From: Nocardia jejuensis NBRC 103114
Lineage (GTDB): Bacteria > Actinomycetota > Actinomycetes > Mycobacteriales > Mycobacteriaceae
Assembly: GCF_001613145.1 (NCBI RefSeq)
Contig: NZ_BDBU01000009.1
Location: 1-32,283 of the forward strand
Length of the DNA stretch: 32,283 nucleotides
Direction of reading: 5' to 3'
Part shown: positions 6,456 through 14,160 of the stretch, one piece after another
Position numbering within the stretch: the first letter of the stretch is position 1
How the letters are laid out: each line of letters starts with the position of its first letter
Notes under the pieces: model-generated
Seen by the model: only the letters and a program-made list of their open reading frames with translations
Told to the model about the DNA's origin: nothing
The model's database searches: none
Made by a program: the position numbers and the translations under genes

Positions 6456-7910
6456 ATGAGTTTCGAAGTTTCCGCAGGTCGCGTCGTGCGGGCAAATCGC
6501 CATGCCCGTTCCTCCCCGCACTCGTATCGTGAACGGTGGCAAGCGGATTACGCTCGCAGGCTCTGGATCAGCGACCTGCTGGTGATCTGCGGGTGCACCG
6601 GCCTCGCACAATATCTGACGCCCGGCAATCCGCTGATCTCGCTGCTGCTGGCACCGGCGTGGGTGCTGGCGCTCTCGCTGGGCTCGACCCGCACTCGCCG
6701 GATAATCGGCAGCGGCGCAGAGGAATACCGGCGCGTGGTGGTGGCCTGCCTGAAACTCTTCGGCGCGGTCGCGGTCGTCTCGGTGCTGCTCGAGCTCGGT
6801 ATCGCGCGCGGCTATCTGCTGATCGCCTTCGGGGCCGGAACCGCGGCGCTGGTGGCGGAGCGACTGCTGTGGCACCGGTGGGTGGCGAGCAAGCGCGCGG
6901 CCGGTGACTATCGCAGCGCGATCGTGGTGGTCGGCACGCCGGACGCGGCCCGCGCCATGGTCTCGGCCCTGTCCCGGGACCCCGGCAACGCACATCAGGT
7001 GGTGGGGGTGTGCACGCGCGGCGGCGGTCCGCTCACCGAACGCGGTCTGCTGGTCGACGGACGCGAGATCCCCATCGTGGGAAACGATCTCAAGGTCGCC
7101 GACGCGGTGCGCCGGGTCGGCGCGGACACCGTCGCGATCACCACGACCGGCACTCTCAACGGGGTCGACTTCCGGCTGCTGGCTTGGGAATTGGATGAAC
7201 TCGGCGTGGAACTGCTGGTCACCGCCGGGCTGGTGGACATCGCCGGAACGCGGCTCACTCACCGTCTCGTCGCGGATCAGCCCATGCTGCAGGTGGCCAA
7301 GCCGCGCTACGACCGGGCGAAGCTGATCGGCAAGAGCGCCTTCGACTTCGGCGCCTCGCTGGTGATCGTGCTGGCACTCGCCCCCGTCCTGCTGGGGCTG
7401 GCCGTGGCGATCCGCAGCACCACTCGCGGTCCGGTGTTCTACCTGTCCGAGCGCATCGGCCGGGATGGCCGGCCGTTCCGGATGATCAAGTTCCGTTCCA
7501 TGTACGCCGAACCCGACGCGCACCTGAACGTCCTGCTCGCGAGCAAGGGAGCGAGCGGGGCGCCGCTCGATCCGCACGACGATCCGCGGGTGACGCCGCT
7601 GGGCGCGGTGATGCGGCGCTACGGCCTGGACGAGCTGCCGCAGTTCTTCAATGTGCTGCGCGGCGAGATGAGCATCGTCGGGCCGCGACCGCAGGTGCAG
7701 CACGTGGTGGACGGCTACGACGGGGTCATGCGCCGCACGCTGCTGGTGCGGCCGGGTCTCACCGGTCTGTGGCAGGTCAGCGGCCGGGCCCGGCTGACGC
7801 CGGAAGACGCCATGCGCCTGGATCTGTCGTACGTGGAGAACTGGTCCACGATCCTGGATCTGCATCTCATCGCCAAGACGATCGGAGCCGCGCGCTACCG
7901 TGCCGCGTGA
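6456..7910 (+). CDS. Polyprenyl-phosphate sugar-1-phosphate transferase (initiating, WbaP/WcaJ type)
   Basis: A 484-residue membrane enzyme that transfers a sugar-1-phosphate from an NDP-sugar to polyprenyl phosphate, the first step of repeat-unit synthesis. The N-terminal half has about four transmembrane segments (roughly 38-130), followed by a nucleotide-binding-like CoA_binding_3 domain (AIVVVGTPDAARA onward, about 150-235). The C-terminal Bac_transf domain has its membrane hairpin at about 295-317, GPVFYLSERIGRDGRPF, KFRSM, the catalytic-type LDELPQFFNVLRGEMS, IVGPRP and RPGLTGLWQVSGR. ATG at 6456 follows a GGGGGATAGGTG stretch. The protein ends KTIGAARYRAA, slightly shorter than the RG.GAY end usual in this family, and the stop codon lies inside a degenerate DNA repeat. 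It is divergent from the tailoring operon and convergent with the lyase gene. Which sugar is loaded is unknown. Confidence 0.93.
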   Translation: MSFEVSAGRVVRANRHARSSPHSYRERWQADYARRLWISDLLVICGCTGLAQYLTPGNPLISLLLAPAWVLALSLGSTRTRRIIGSGAEEYRRVVVACLKLFGAVAVVSVLLELGIARGYLLIAFGAGTAALVAERLLWHRWVASKRAAGDYRSAIVVVGTPDAARAMVSALSRDPGNAHQVVGVCTRGGGPLTERGLLVDGREIPIVGNDLKVADAVRRVGADTVAITTTGTLNGVDFRLLAWELDELGVELLVTAGLVDIAGTRLTHRLVADQPMLQVAKPRYDRAKLIGKSAFDFGASLVIVLALAPVLLGLAVAIRSTTRGPVFYLSERIGRDGRPFRMIKFRSMYAEPDAHLNVLLASKGASGAPLDPHDDPRVTPLGAVMRRYGLDELPQFFNVLRGEMSIVGPRPQVQHVVDGYDGVMRRTLLVRPGLTGLWQVSGRARLTPEDAMRLDLSYVENWSTILDLHLIAKTIGAARYRAA

Positions 7911-7979
7911 GTTTCCGCGCGCTGCGTGAGTTTCCGGCGCAGCGCGAATTTTCGGCACAGCGGAAGTCTCCGGCACAGC
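7905..7979 (+). repeat. Four degenerate 18-20 bp tandem repeats at a convergent junction
   Basis: Units at 7905-7923, 7924-7943, 7944-7961 and 7962-7979 share the pattern GCG(TGAG/AA)TTTCCGGC(G/A)CAGC. The first unit contains the stop codon of the sugar-1-phosphate transferase, and the array fills the gap to the stop of the convergent lyase gene at 7984. No T-rich terminator tail is visible. Confidence 0.6.
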
Positions 7980-7983
7980 GGAG

Positions 7984-8889
7984 CTAGAGCGGTCGGAGCT
8001 CGGCTTCGGTGGCAGCGCAGGAGAACCCGTCGTGATACACGACGCCCGGCGGCGTGATCTGCGGATCGCGGTAGTACCCCTGCTTGAAATAGGTGCCGCC
8101 GCCGTCCGGCATGAGCGTGCGCACCATGCAGCGCGTGCGGCCCGCGCAGGGCTCGGCCTGGAACCGCTGAGGCGTTCCGTCGACCCAGAGCTCCACGAAT
8201 CCGATCGAATCCTCGATCGACCATTTCACGTGCATCTTGATGTCGATCCACGTCTCGGGCACGATCGGGCCGCTCCACGGTGTGTAGGTGGTCCCGGGAT
8301 CTCCCGGTGCGTTCCAGGTGGATACGACGATGCCCCAGCGATCGTCGGCCACATTGGTCGGTCCCGCCCCGATCGCCAGGGGCGGGGGACCGTCCTGATC
8401 GGCGTGCCACTGCGAGAGCACCGTCCAGCCGCGATCCGCCGGGAAACCCGCGCCGAAGCGCGTACTCCACTGGTACCAGCGATCGTCGCCCTCGTCCGCG
8501 CGCAGCGCTTCCTCGCCGCTCACCTCGGCCCGTGCGCCGCAGCATAATTGGGCCGGGGTGTCGCCCTGGCGGACCTCGAATCGCGCGGCGTAGCGGCCCT
8601 GGCGCACCACGGTGCTCTCGACCTGCATGCTGTCGGAGGATCCGCGGAAGTTCACACAGGGGGCGCTGCTGACCACGATGTTCTGGCAGTCGGCCCACTG
8701 ATCGAAATTGCCGGTCTCGAAATCCCCGACGAACGCGTGCGAATCGGCGGGTGGCGCGGGCGCGCAGGCGGAGAGCAGGATCAGCAGCACCGCACCGATC
8801 AGCGTGGCCACGCGCACCGTGGGACTCCTGCGTCTGCCGGCGGGGTCCGCCGGCTCGATTCTCACTGGGGCCGGCCGGCTTTCGCTCAT
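7984..8889 (-). CDS. Secreted lipoprotein, polysaccharide lyase-like (heparin lyase I / PL20-type fold)
   Basis: A 301-residue exported protein. Residues 27-42 form a lipoprotein signal with lipobox LSAC (Cys42), after an unusually long basic N-terminal region. The mature part begins FVGDFETGNFDQWADCQ and has the jelly-roll motifs of the heparin lyase I/PL20 family (Pfam Polysacc_lyase): GRYAARFEVR, WYQWSTRFGAGFP, GWTVLSQWHADQ, WIDIKMHVKWS, GFVELWVDG and TYFKQGYYRDP near the end. Members cleave uronic-acid-containing chains or bind glycans. ATG at 8889-8887 is 4 bases from the upstream SDR stop, with AGAGG close by, so it is the last gene of a minus-strand operon. Placement inside an EPS locus suggests trimming or release of the polymer at the cell surface. 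Catalytic activity is inferred; the substrate is unknown. Confidence 0.8.
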   Translation of the reverse strand: MSESRPAPVRIEPADPAGRRRSPTVRVATLIGAVLLILLSACAPAPPADSHAFVGDFETGNFDQWADCQNIVVSSAPCVNFRGSSDSMQVESTVVRQGRYAARFEVRQGDTPAQLCCGARAEVSGEEALRADEGDDRWYQWSTRFGAGFPADRGWTVLSQWHADQDGPPPLAIGAGPTNVADDRWGIVVSTWNAPGDPGTTYTPWSGPIVPETWIDIKMHVKWSIEDSIGFVELWVDGTPQRFQAEPCAGRTRCMVRTLMPDGGGTYFKQGYYRDPQITPPGVVYHDGFSCAATEAELRPL

Positions 8890-8893
8890 ACCT

Positions 8894-9871
8894 CTACTGC
8901 CAGGTCGCGCCGGTCAGGGACGCGTACCAGGCTACCGTGTTCGCCAATCCCCGGTCGAAGTCGGTGAGCGGCCGATAGCCGATGGATTCCAGACGGGAGA
9001 TGTCCACGACCAGCTTCTCCGGATCCCCGGGCCGATTCGTGCCGCTGTACTCGAAAGCCGGGCTGGTACCGGTGATCTCGCACAGCGACTTGGCCAGCTG
9101 ATCGATGGTGTACTCCCGGCCCGCGCCGACGTTGTACGCCTCACCGCGCAGCGGGGCGTTGTCCGCCACGATCATGACCGACCGCGCCGCGTCCCCGACA
9201 TAGAGGAAGTCGCGAACCTGCGTGCCGTCCCCGTGGATGAACAGGTTCCGGTGATCGCGGTCGATCTTGGCCAGCAGATCGAACACCACCTGTTTGCGCT
9301 GACGCGGTCCGAAGGCCGAGAAGAACCGCACCGAAGCCAGATTCAGCCCGTACAGTTCGGCGAACACCGCGAGATACCGCTCCGCCGCGAGCTTTCCGAC
9401 GCCGTAGGGCGAGATCGGCACGGTCGGATCGGTTTCGCTGATCGGGATGCGCACCGAGTTCCCGTACACCGCGGCGCTGGAGGCGAACACCATCCGTCCC
9501 GGCCACCGCAGCACCCGCAGCGCCTCGAGCAGCCGGAAGGTGGTGGCGAAATTGAGCTCGTAGTCGAACGCGGGCGCCTCGACCGAGGGCGGCACGTAGG
9601 CATTGGCCGCCAGATGGAAGATCACCTCGGCCGGATTGCCGGTCAGGTAGCCCGCCCAGTCGAGCTGACGGATATCGGTGTCCCGCAGCGTGATCGAGTC
9701 GGCCACGGCCGCCAGATTCTCCCGGCTGCCGGAGGTGAAATCGTCCAGCACGGTGACCCTGGCCCCCGCTCGCACGAGTTCCTCCACCAGGTGCGAGCCG
9801 ATGAATCCCGCACCTCCCGTCACCAATACCGTCGTTCCGGTCCAGTTCATGTCGTGATCCGATGCGGGCAT
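8894..9871 (-). CDS. NAD-dependent UDP-sugar 4-epimerase-like SDR (GalE/WbpP type)
   Basis: A 325-residue extended SDR resembling UDP-glucose/UDP-GlcNAc/uronate 4-epimerases, which interconvert gluco and galacto forms in the cytosol. The NAD motif TGGAGFIGSHL lies at 18-28, the acidic VLDDFTSG at 41-48, HLAANAYVPPSVE at 86-98, FASSAAVYG at 129-137 and the catalytic Tyr156/Lys160 in SPYGVGK. RFFSAFGPRQ, HGDGTQVRDFLYVGD and AYNVGAGREYTI are typical of the group. ATG at 9871-9869 has a GGGGAGG site six bases upstream; a second ATG at 9850 has none. The gene follows the GT4 gene after 30 bases and precedes the lyase gene by 4. It probably supplies an epimerised NDP-sugar for a neighbouring glycosyltransferase; exact specificity is not visible. 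Confidence 0.88.
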   Translation of the reverse strand: MPASDHDMNWTGTTVLVTGGAGFIGSHLVEELVRAGARVTVLDDFTSGSRENLAAVADSITLRDTDIRQLDWAGYLTGNPAEVIFHLAANAYVPPSVEAPAFDYELNFATTFRLLEALRVLRWPGRMVFASSAAVYGNSVRIPISETDPTVPISPYGVGKLAAERYLAVFAELYGLNLASVRFFSAFGPRQRKQVVFDLLAKIDRDHRNLFIHGDGTQVRDFLYVGDAARSVMIVADNAPLRGEAYNVGAGREYTIDQLAKSLCEITGTSPAFEYSGTNRPGDPEKLVVDISRLESIGYRPLTDFDRGLANTVAWYASLTGATWQ

Positions 9872-9901
9872 GACGCCTCCCCGTTGACTTCCCGGCTCCC
9901 A

Positions 9902-11056
9902 CTACATCCCGGCGACGCGGAGATATGTTTCGACCGTGCGCTGTGCGACGGCGGCGGGCTCGAATTTCTCGAGGGCGAGCGCATGGGCGCGCGTCCCGAA
10001 TTCCATGGCGAGATCCTGATTTTCGAGCAGTCGCACCATGCGCTCGGCGAGCGCTGATGCGTCCTCGGGCTCGACCAGGTAGCCGCTCTCGCCCTCGGCC
10101 ACCATCTCCCCGATACCACCGACCCGCGAGGAGACGACAGGTTTGCCCGCCGCCATGGCCTGGGCCAGGATGGTCGGGGAGGTCTCCTCGTGCGAGAAAA
10201 GCACGACCGCGCGAGCCTGGCGCAGCTCCTCGCGCAGCCGATCGTTGTCGACCATGCCGATGAACTCGACCTGCTCGTCGAGTCCGAGGCGGGTGGTGAG
10301 TTCGCGGATGCCGCGGGCGTAGTCCGGGTCCGGCTGCGGCCCCACGACGGTCAGCCGGGCCTTCGGAACCCGCTGTGCCACCAGTGCGAACGCGCGCAGC
10401 AGCCCTTCGGGATTCTTGCGCGGTGACAGCACGCCCGCGAACAACAGCCGCTGTTCGGTGGGGCCGGACGGCGCGAGGGCGAAGAACTCCGGAGCGGTCG
10501 GATTCGGAATGCTCACATGGGTTCCGCGCACCAGCCCCGCAAGGGCTTTCGCGTCGTAGTCGGAGATGGACACGACCACCTTCGCCCGGCGCAGCACGCG
10601 GCGCACCATGGCGGCGACCAGGTAATAGCGCACCCGCTCCTTGAGGCTGGCCCGCGCCTGCAGTTTCGTCTCCAGATGCACCAGACCGTGCACGGTGACA
10701 ACGGTATTCGCGCTGACCTGGGTCGCGATATCCCCGCGCAGTCCGATCTCGTGCGCGTGCACCACATCCGGGTCGAGTTCGGCGATGATCCGGCGTGCCT
10801 GGCGCACATCCAGGAACGACCCGCTGGCGACTCCGAGGCGGCTCTGCCCGCGCAGATAGCGGATCTGGACCTTCGGCCCTTCGCTGCGGGTGTGCACGGT
10901 GGTCTCGCCGGTGTGGAAGCGCAGCACCGTCAGGCTGTCGATCTCCTCCCGGGCCGCCAGAGCGGGCACCAGGGTGCTGGTCACCGATTCGATCCCACCC
11001 ACGATCCGGCCCGGCTCCAGCGGATAGGTCGCGATCATGACAACGTTCAGGCCCAC
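9902..11056 (-). CDS. Glycosyltransferase family 4
   Basis: A 384-residue GT-B fold glycosyltransferase, expected to add one sugar to the lipid-linked repeat unit on the cytoplasmic face of the membrane. The N-terminal domain has IATYPLEPGRIVGGIESVT and DPDVVHAHEIGLRGDI; the C-terminal donor domain has RLLFAGVLSPRKNPEGLLRA, ARLTVVGPQPDPDY, EFIGMV and SHEETSPTILAQAMAAGKPVVS. The usual E-x7-E pair reads E-x7-Q, a variation seen in some GT4 groups. GTG at 11056-11054 was chosen because GAGGAG lies five bases upstream and homology begins directly after; a GTG at 11107 is possible but lacks such a site. It is followed after 30 bases by the SDR gene. Donor and acceptor are unknown. Confidence 0.9.
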   Translation of the reverse strand: MGLNVVMIATYPLEPGRIVGGIESVTSTLVPALAAREEIDSLTVLRFHTGETTVHTRSEGPKVQIRYLRGQSRLGVASGSFLDVRQARRIIAELDPDVVHAHEIGLRGDIATQVSANTVVTVHGLVHLETKLQARASLKERVRYYLVAAMVRRVLRRAKVVVSISDYDAKALAGLVRGTHVSIPNPTAPEFFALAPSGPTEQRLLFAGVLSPRKNPEGLLRAFALVAQRVPKARLTVVGPQPDPDYARGIRELTTRLGLDEQVEFIGMVDNDRLREELRQARAVVLFSHEETSPTILAQAMAAGKPVVSSRVGGIGEMVAEGESGYLVEPEDASALAERMVRLLENQDLAMEFGTRAHALALEKFEPAAVAQRTVETYLRVAGM

Positions 11057-11150
11057 GTGTGCTCCTCGATGCGTCACCGCCACAGGCGTCCCCCCGGACC
11101 CGGTCACGCGGAACTCTACCTACCCGGATGCCTTTGTGTGCGGTCGGTTT
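11057..11150 (-). other. 94-bp gap without recognised signals
   Basis: This stretch between the GNAT stop and the GT4 start holds an in-frame but poorly supported GTG at 11107 and no clear terminator or promoter. Confidence 0.3.
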
Positions 11151-12383
11151 TCATGATCGGAGCCCGGGATCGACCGCCGCCCAGAGCTCGGCGTCGTGGA
11201 AGGTTCCGTCCGGATCGAGGCGGGCGCCGCAGAGGGTGCCCTCGCGGGTGAGCCCGGCCGCGCGGGCCAGAGCCGTGAGGTGGGTGTCGGCCGGATCGAC
11301 GAGCGCCTCGATTCGTTCGCCGCCGAGGTCGTTCAGGGCGAAGCGGACCAGCAGCGCGGCCGCGGTCTCGGCCGCGGTCGTTCGCGCGCTGTCGGGAGTG
11401 AACTCGAGCGACAGCGCGAGGTTCGCGCCGCCGCGGTCCAGGGCCAGCGCCCCGATCGGCCGATCGGCGACGAGCACCTCGTAGCGCGCGAGCCTGCCGT
11501 GTCGAAATCCCCAGCGGGAAGTTCTTTTTCGAAGTGTCACCGGCTGTTCATCGGGATCGCGGCCGGTGATCGAATCGGGAAACTCGGCATCCGCGCCCGA
11601 GCGCCACCACCGCAGCGGCGCACCCAGGTAGTACCGTGCCGCCACCGCGATCACTGCCGCCGGAGCGGTGTCGATCACCTCGCGCCGGCACTCGGCCGCT
11701 CGCCGGTGCGCCGAAACCTGCTCGGCGGGCAGCGGTTCCGCGTCGACGCCCGCCGCGATCAGCGCGCCGACCCACCCCGCGGCCGGAGTCCGGTCGGAGG
11801 TGACCGCCCACAGCTCGTGGTCCTGCCGCCGCCCGGCCACGCTCAGGGCGCGGATCATGGTGGCCTCGTGGGTCATCGCGGCGCGGATCGCGGACTGCCG
11901 GGCCACCCGGTTGCCCACACACGCCGGAGCGGTGATGCGATGCAAACCCAGTGGCCCGAGCGCGAATTCGGTGAGCAGCGCACCCGCCATCGCCCCGACG
12001 CCGTGCCGGGCCCGGCGGGAATCCATCCAGATTCCCAGCTCGGCGGAACGATGACGCGGATCCACCGGCACGAGGTTGCACTGGCCCGCGAATTCGCCGT
12101 CCACCAGGATGCTCAGCGGCAACGCCCGGCCGGCGGCGCGGTCGCGGCGCTGGCGCAGATACTCGCGAATCCACCAGGCCCGCGTGTGGCGCTGCTCCCA
12201 ATTCAATGCGGAGGTGGTCCAGAACGGCTCGATGAATTCTCGGTCGCGGAGCCGGATCTCACGCCAGCGCGCGAAATCCGAGAGCCGGGTGTTGCGCACC
12301 GCGACCCGATGTCCGGCGACCAGCAGCGGACCCAGCCGAACCCGGCGCAGATCGGCTCCGGTGATCGCGGCGCGAGACGGCAT
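11151..12383 (-). CDS. Tandem GNAT-family N-acetyltransferase-like protein
   Basis: A 410-residue protein with two GNAT-like halves. The first (about residues 18-190) resembles RimJ/RimL enzymes: VAVRNTRLSDFARWREIRLR, AGQCNLVPVDPRHRSAELGIWMDSRRARHGVGAMAGALLTEFA and GLHRITAPACVGNRVARQSAIRAAM, the last being a typical acetyl-CoA-side helix. The second (about 280-410) keeps IGALALDRG, a beta-bulge strand LALSLEFTPDSART and ERIEALVDPADTHLTALARAAGLTREG but looks more divergent. ATG at 12383-12381 was chosen because homology starts shortly after; the frame is open further upstream without support, and no strong ribosome-binding site is visible. It starts the minus-strand group and is divergent from the pyruvyltransferase. 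It could acylate an amino sugar, which would complement the deacetylase at 3288-3938, but proteins or small molecules are equally possible substrates. Confidence 0.75.
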   Translation of the reverse strand: MPSRAAITGADLRRVRLGPLLVAGHRVAVRNTRLSDFARWREIRLRDREFIEPFWTTSALNWEQRHTRAWWIREYLRQRRDRAAGRALPLSILVDGEFAGQCNLVPVDPRHRSAELGIWMDSRRARHGVGAMAGALLTEFALGPLGLHRITAPACVGNRVARQSAIRAAMTHEATMIRALSVAGRRQDHELWAVTSDRTPAAGWVGALIAAGVDAEPLPAEQVSAHRRAAECRREVIDTAPAAVIAVAARYYLGAPLRWWRSGADAEFPDSITGRDPDEQPVTLRKRTSRWGFRHGRLARYEVLVADRPIGALALDRGGANLALSLEFTPDSARTTAAETAAALLVRFALNDLGGERIEALVDPADTHLTALARAAGLTREGTLCGARLDPDGTFHDAELWAAVDPGLRS

Positions 12384-12555
12384 GCATACCGAAGCTACCG
12401 GAGCGTGTGCCGATGCGCCGAGGTTGCGTAGTTGCAGGGGGTGCACAGTCGCAGGAGTTGCAAAGACGCTGCGGTTGTGGCTAATTGGGTTACGGTTGGC
12501 GAGCAGGGACGCCAACCGCGTCGTTCCGGCTCTTGCATGACCGGGGGAGATCCAC
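12384..12555. promoter_or_regulatory. Divergent promoter region (TTGCAA / TAATTG)
   Basis: This 172-bp gap separates the divergent GNAT and pyruvyltransferase genes. On the plus strand TTGCAA (12458-12463) and TAATTG (12482-12487) stand 18 bases apart, which would place transcription start at the edge of the inverted repeat at 12493-12518. GTTGC/GTTGT words recur through the region. The -10 is weak and the call is tentative. Confidence 0.35.
12493..12518. repeat. Perfect 9-bp inverted repeat before the export operon
   Basis: The arms CGGTTGGCG (12493-12501) and CGCCAACCG (12510-12518) are exact reverse complements around the 8-base loop AGCAGGGA. The repeat ends 37 bases before the pyruvyltransferase start codon, where an operator or a 5' leader hairpin would act. 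No T-run follows, so it is not a classic terminator. Confidence 0.6.
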
Positions 12556-14160
12556 ATGGGCACCGGACTGCCGTGCGAGGGTGCCGGACATCGCATCCTC
12601 ATCGAGAACAGTGAGTACTGGCTACGCAACTACGGTGACCTCGCCATGCTCGAGGTGACCGTCCGGCGAATCCGGGAGCGCTGGCCGAACGCACGCATCG
12701 GCATCATGACCGAATCGCCGACACTTGTCGCCGCGTATTTTCCGGGCGCGGTCGGGATCACGGTGGGCGCGAGCGACCCGTGGGCAGAGCCCGGCCCGCT
12801 GGCTCGCGCGGCGGCGGCACTGGGTCCGGCCGTCGTGGGACCCGTCGCCGAAGCGTGGTTGCGCACCCGGGCTCGGCTACTGCCGCAAGCGATTCGGGTC
12901 AGAGACAGACTCCGCGACCGACCTTCCCCGGACACGGAAGCCGGTCCCACGGACGCCCTCACCACCGGACCCATCCCTGCTGACGGTGCGGGCTCCACGA
13001 CCGAGCAGACCCATGCCGCCGGACCGAACTCCGCCGGTGCACCGGCGAACGAGGCAGGGGCACCGGTGAGCGAGGCAGGGGCATTGCGCCCCCTCGACGC
13101 CGTCGGCCCTGAAGCGCGCGGTCGCGGACGGGTGGACGGGACCGCGAATTCCGGTCCACACGAGAACGCCGATACGCCCGCCGAGACCGGTACGTCCGCG
13201 AGTGTCGTCGTGCCGCGCATCGAACGCAGGCATCCTGGCGCCGCCAAGGCCGTGCGTGCGGCGTCGCTGGTGATCGCGCTGGGTGGCGGGTACCTGACCG
13301 ACGCTGATCTGCCGCAGGCGGGGCGGGTGCTGGACCTGCTCGAATATGCACACGGCGCAGGGGTTCCCGTGGCGATGGTCGGACAGGGGCTCGGGCCGAT
13401 GCGGGATCCGGAGCTGCGCGGGCGGGCGTCGGAGGTGCTGGCGAGAGTGCCGCTGATCGCGCTGCGGGAGCGGCGGCGCGGACCGGAGCTGCTGGAGTCG
13501 CTGGGTGTGCCCGCGAGCGCGGTCACCGTCACCGGAGACGACGCCATCGAACTCGCGCGCGACGCCCGAAATTCGGTATCAGGCACCGAGATCGGGGTCT
13601 GTCTGCGGATCGCGAAGTACTCGCCCGTGGCCGGGCTCGCGCAGGATGCCGTCGGTGTGGCCGTGCGGGCGGCGGCCGTCGAGTTCGGTACCGGCTTGGT
13701 TCCGCTCATCATCGCCGAGACCCCGGGCTCCCCGGACCGCGCGACGACACTGCCTCTGGTGCGCGGCGCGAACGCCGCCTCCCCGGTCGGCAGATTCGTG
13801 CGTCCCGGCGATGTCGCACAGCAGGTCTCGCGGTGCCGGGTGCTGGTCACCGGCGCCTACCACCTGGCGGTGTTCGCGCTGAGTCAGGGCATCCCGGTGG
13901 TGGCGCTCACCTCCACCGAGTACTACGACGACAAATTCCTCGGCCTCGAGCAGATGTTCGGCGGCGGCGTGCGGCTCATCCACCTCGACGATCCGGAGCT
14001 GGGCGAGCAACTCTCCGAGGCCATCCGGGATACCTGGAAGGACGCCGAGCACCTGCGCGCGGGTCTGCTCGCGCGCGCCGATGAACAGGTGAACGCCGGT
14101 CGAGAGGTATTCGAGCGACTGTTCTGCGAGTTCGAACGGACACACGCCGAGCATGCCTAG
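12556..14160 (+). CDS. Polysaccharide pyruvyl transferase family protein with low-complexity insert
   Basis: A 534-residue protein of the polysaccharide pyruvyl transferase/CsaB family, enzymes that form a pyruvate ketal on a sugar using phosphoenolpyruvate. The N-terminal half has the family opening ENSEYWLRNYGDLAMLE (18-33). The C-terminal half has ALGGGYLTD (241-249), MVGQGLGP, LRERRR, VTVTGDDAIEL, and the closing CRVLVTGAYHLAVFALSQG followed by PVVAL, where a histidine in a G(A/R).H motif is expected. Residues 121-226 between the halves are a Pro/Ala/Gly/Thr-rich linker that includes a 21-bp DNA duplication. GGGGGAGA lies just upstream of the ATG. It opens the plus-strand operon and overlaps the Wzx gene by 8 bases. 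The family is secure; the modified sugar is unknown. Confidence 0.85.
   Translation: MGTGLPCEGAGHRILIENSEYWLRNYGDLAMLEVTVRRIRERWPNARIGIMTESPTLVAAYFPGAVGITVGASDPWAEPGPLARAAAALGPAVVGPVAEAWLRTRARLLPQAIRVRDRLRDRPSPDTEAGPTDALTTGPIPADGAGSTTEQTHAAGPNSAGAPANEAGAPVSEAGALRPLDAVGPEARGRGRVDGTANSGPHENADTPAETGTSASVVVPRIERRHPGAAKAVRAASLVIALGGGYLTDADLPQAGRVLDLLEYAHGAGVPVAMVGQGLGPMRDPELRGRASEVLARVPLIALRERRRGPELLESLGVPASAVTVTGDDAIELARDARNSVSGTEIGVCLRIAKYSPVAGLAQDAVGVAVRAAAVEFGTGLVPLIIAETPGSPDRATTLPLVRGANAASPVGRFVRPGDVAQQVSRCRVLVTGAYHLAVFALSQGIPVVALTSTEYYDDKFLGLEQMFGGGVRLIHLDDPELGEQLSEAIRDTWKDAEHLRAGLLARADEQVNAGREVFERLFCEFERTHAEHA
13039..13080 (+). repeat. Two 21-bp tandem units inside the pyruvyltransferase linker
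   Basis: Units 13039-13059 and 13060-13080 differ at only two positions (GCACCGG(C/T)GA(A/G)CGAGGCAGGG, written with alternatives) and encode successive APANEAG and APVSEAG heptapeptides. The 21-bp period keeps the frame, as expected of slippage-driven expansion in a tolerant linker. Confidence 0.75.

Noticed and set aside
6063..7976. Very long open frame on the minus strand opposite the sugar-1-phosphate transferase gene
   Set aside because: The translation is rich in His, Gln and Arg with no recognisable domain, as expected of an antisense frame in high-GC DNA. The plus-strand protein has full family motifs.
8708..10057. Long open frame on the plus strand opposite the SDR and lyase genes
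   Set aside because: It has no motifs and is the mirror of well-supported minus-strand genes; its length reflects the scarcity of stop codons at high GC.
7984..12383. Horizontal-transfer island or mobile element around the lyase-GNAT genes
   Set aside because: No integrase, transposase, terminal repeats or tRNA target is visible, and base composition looks uniform by eye.
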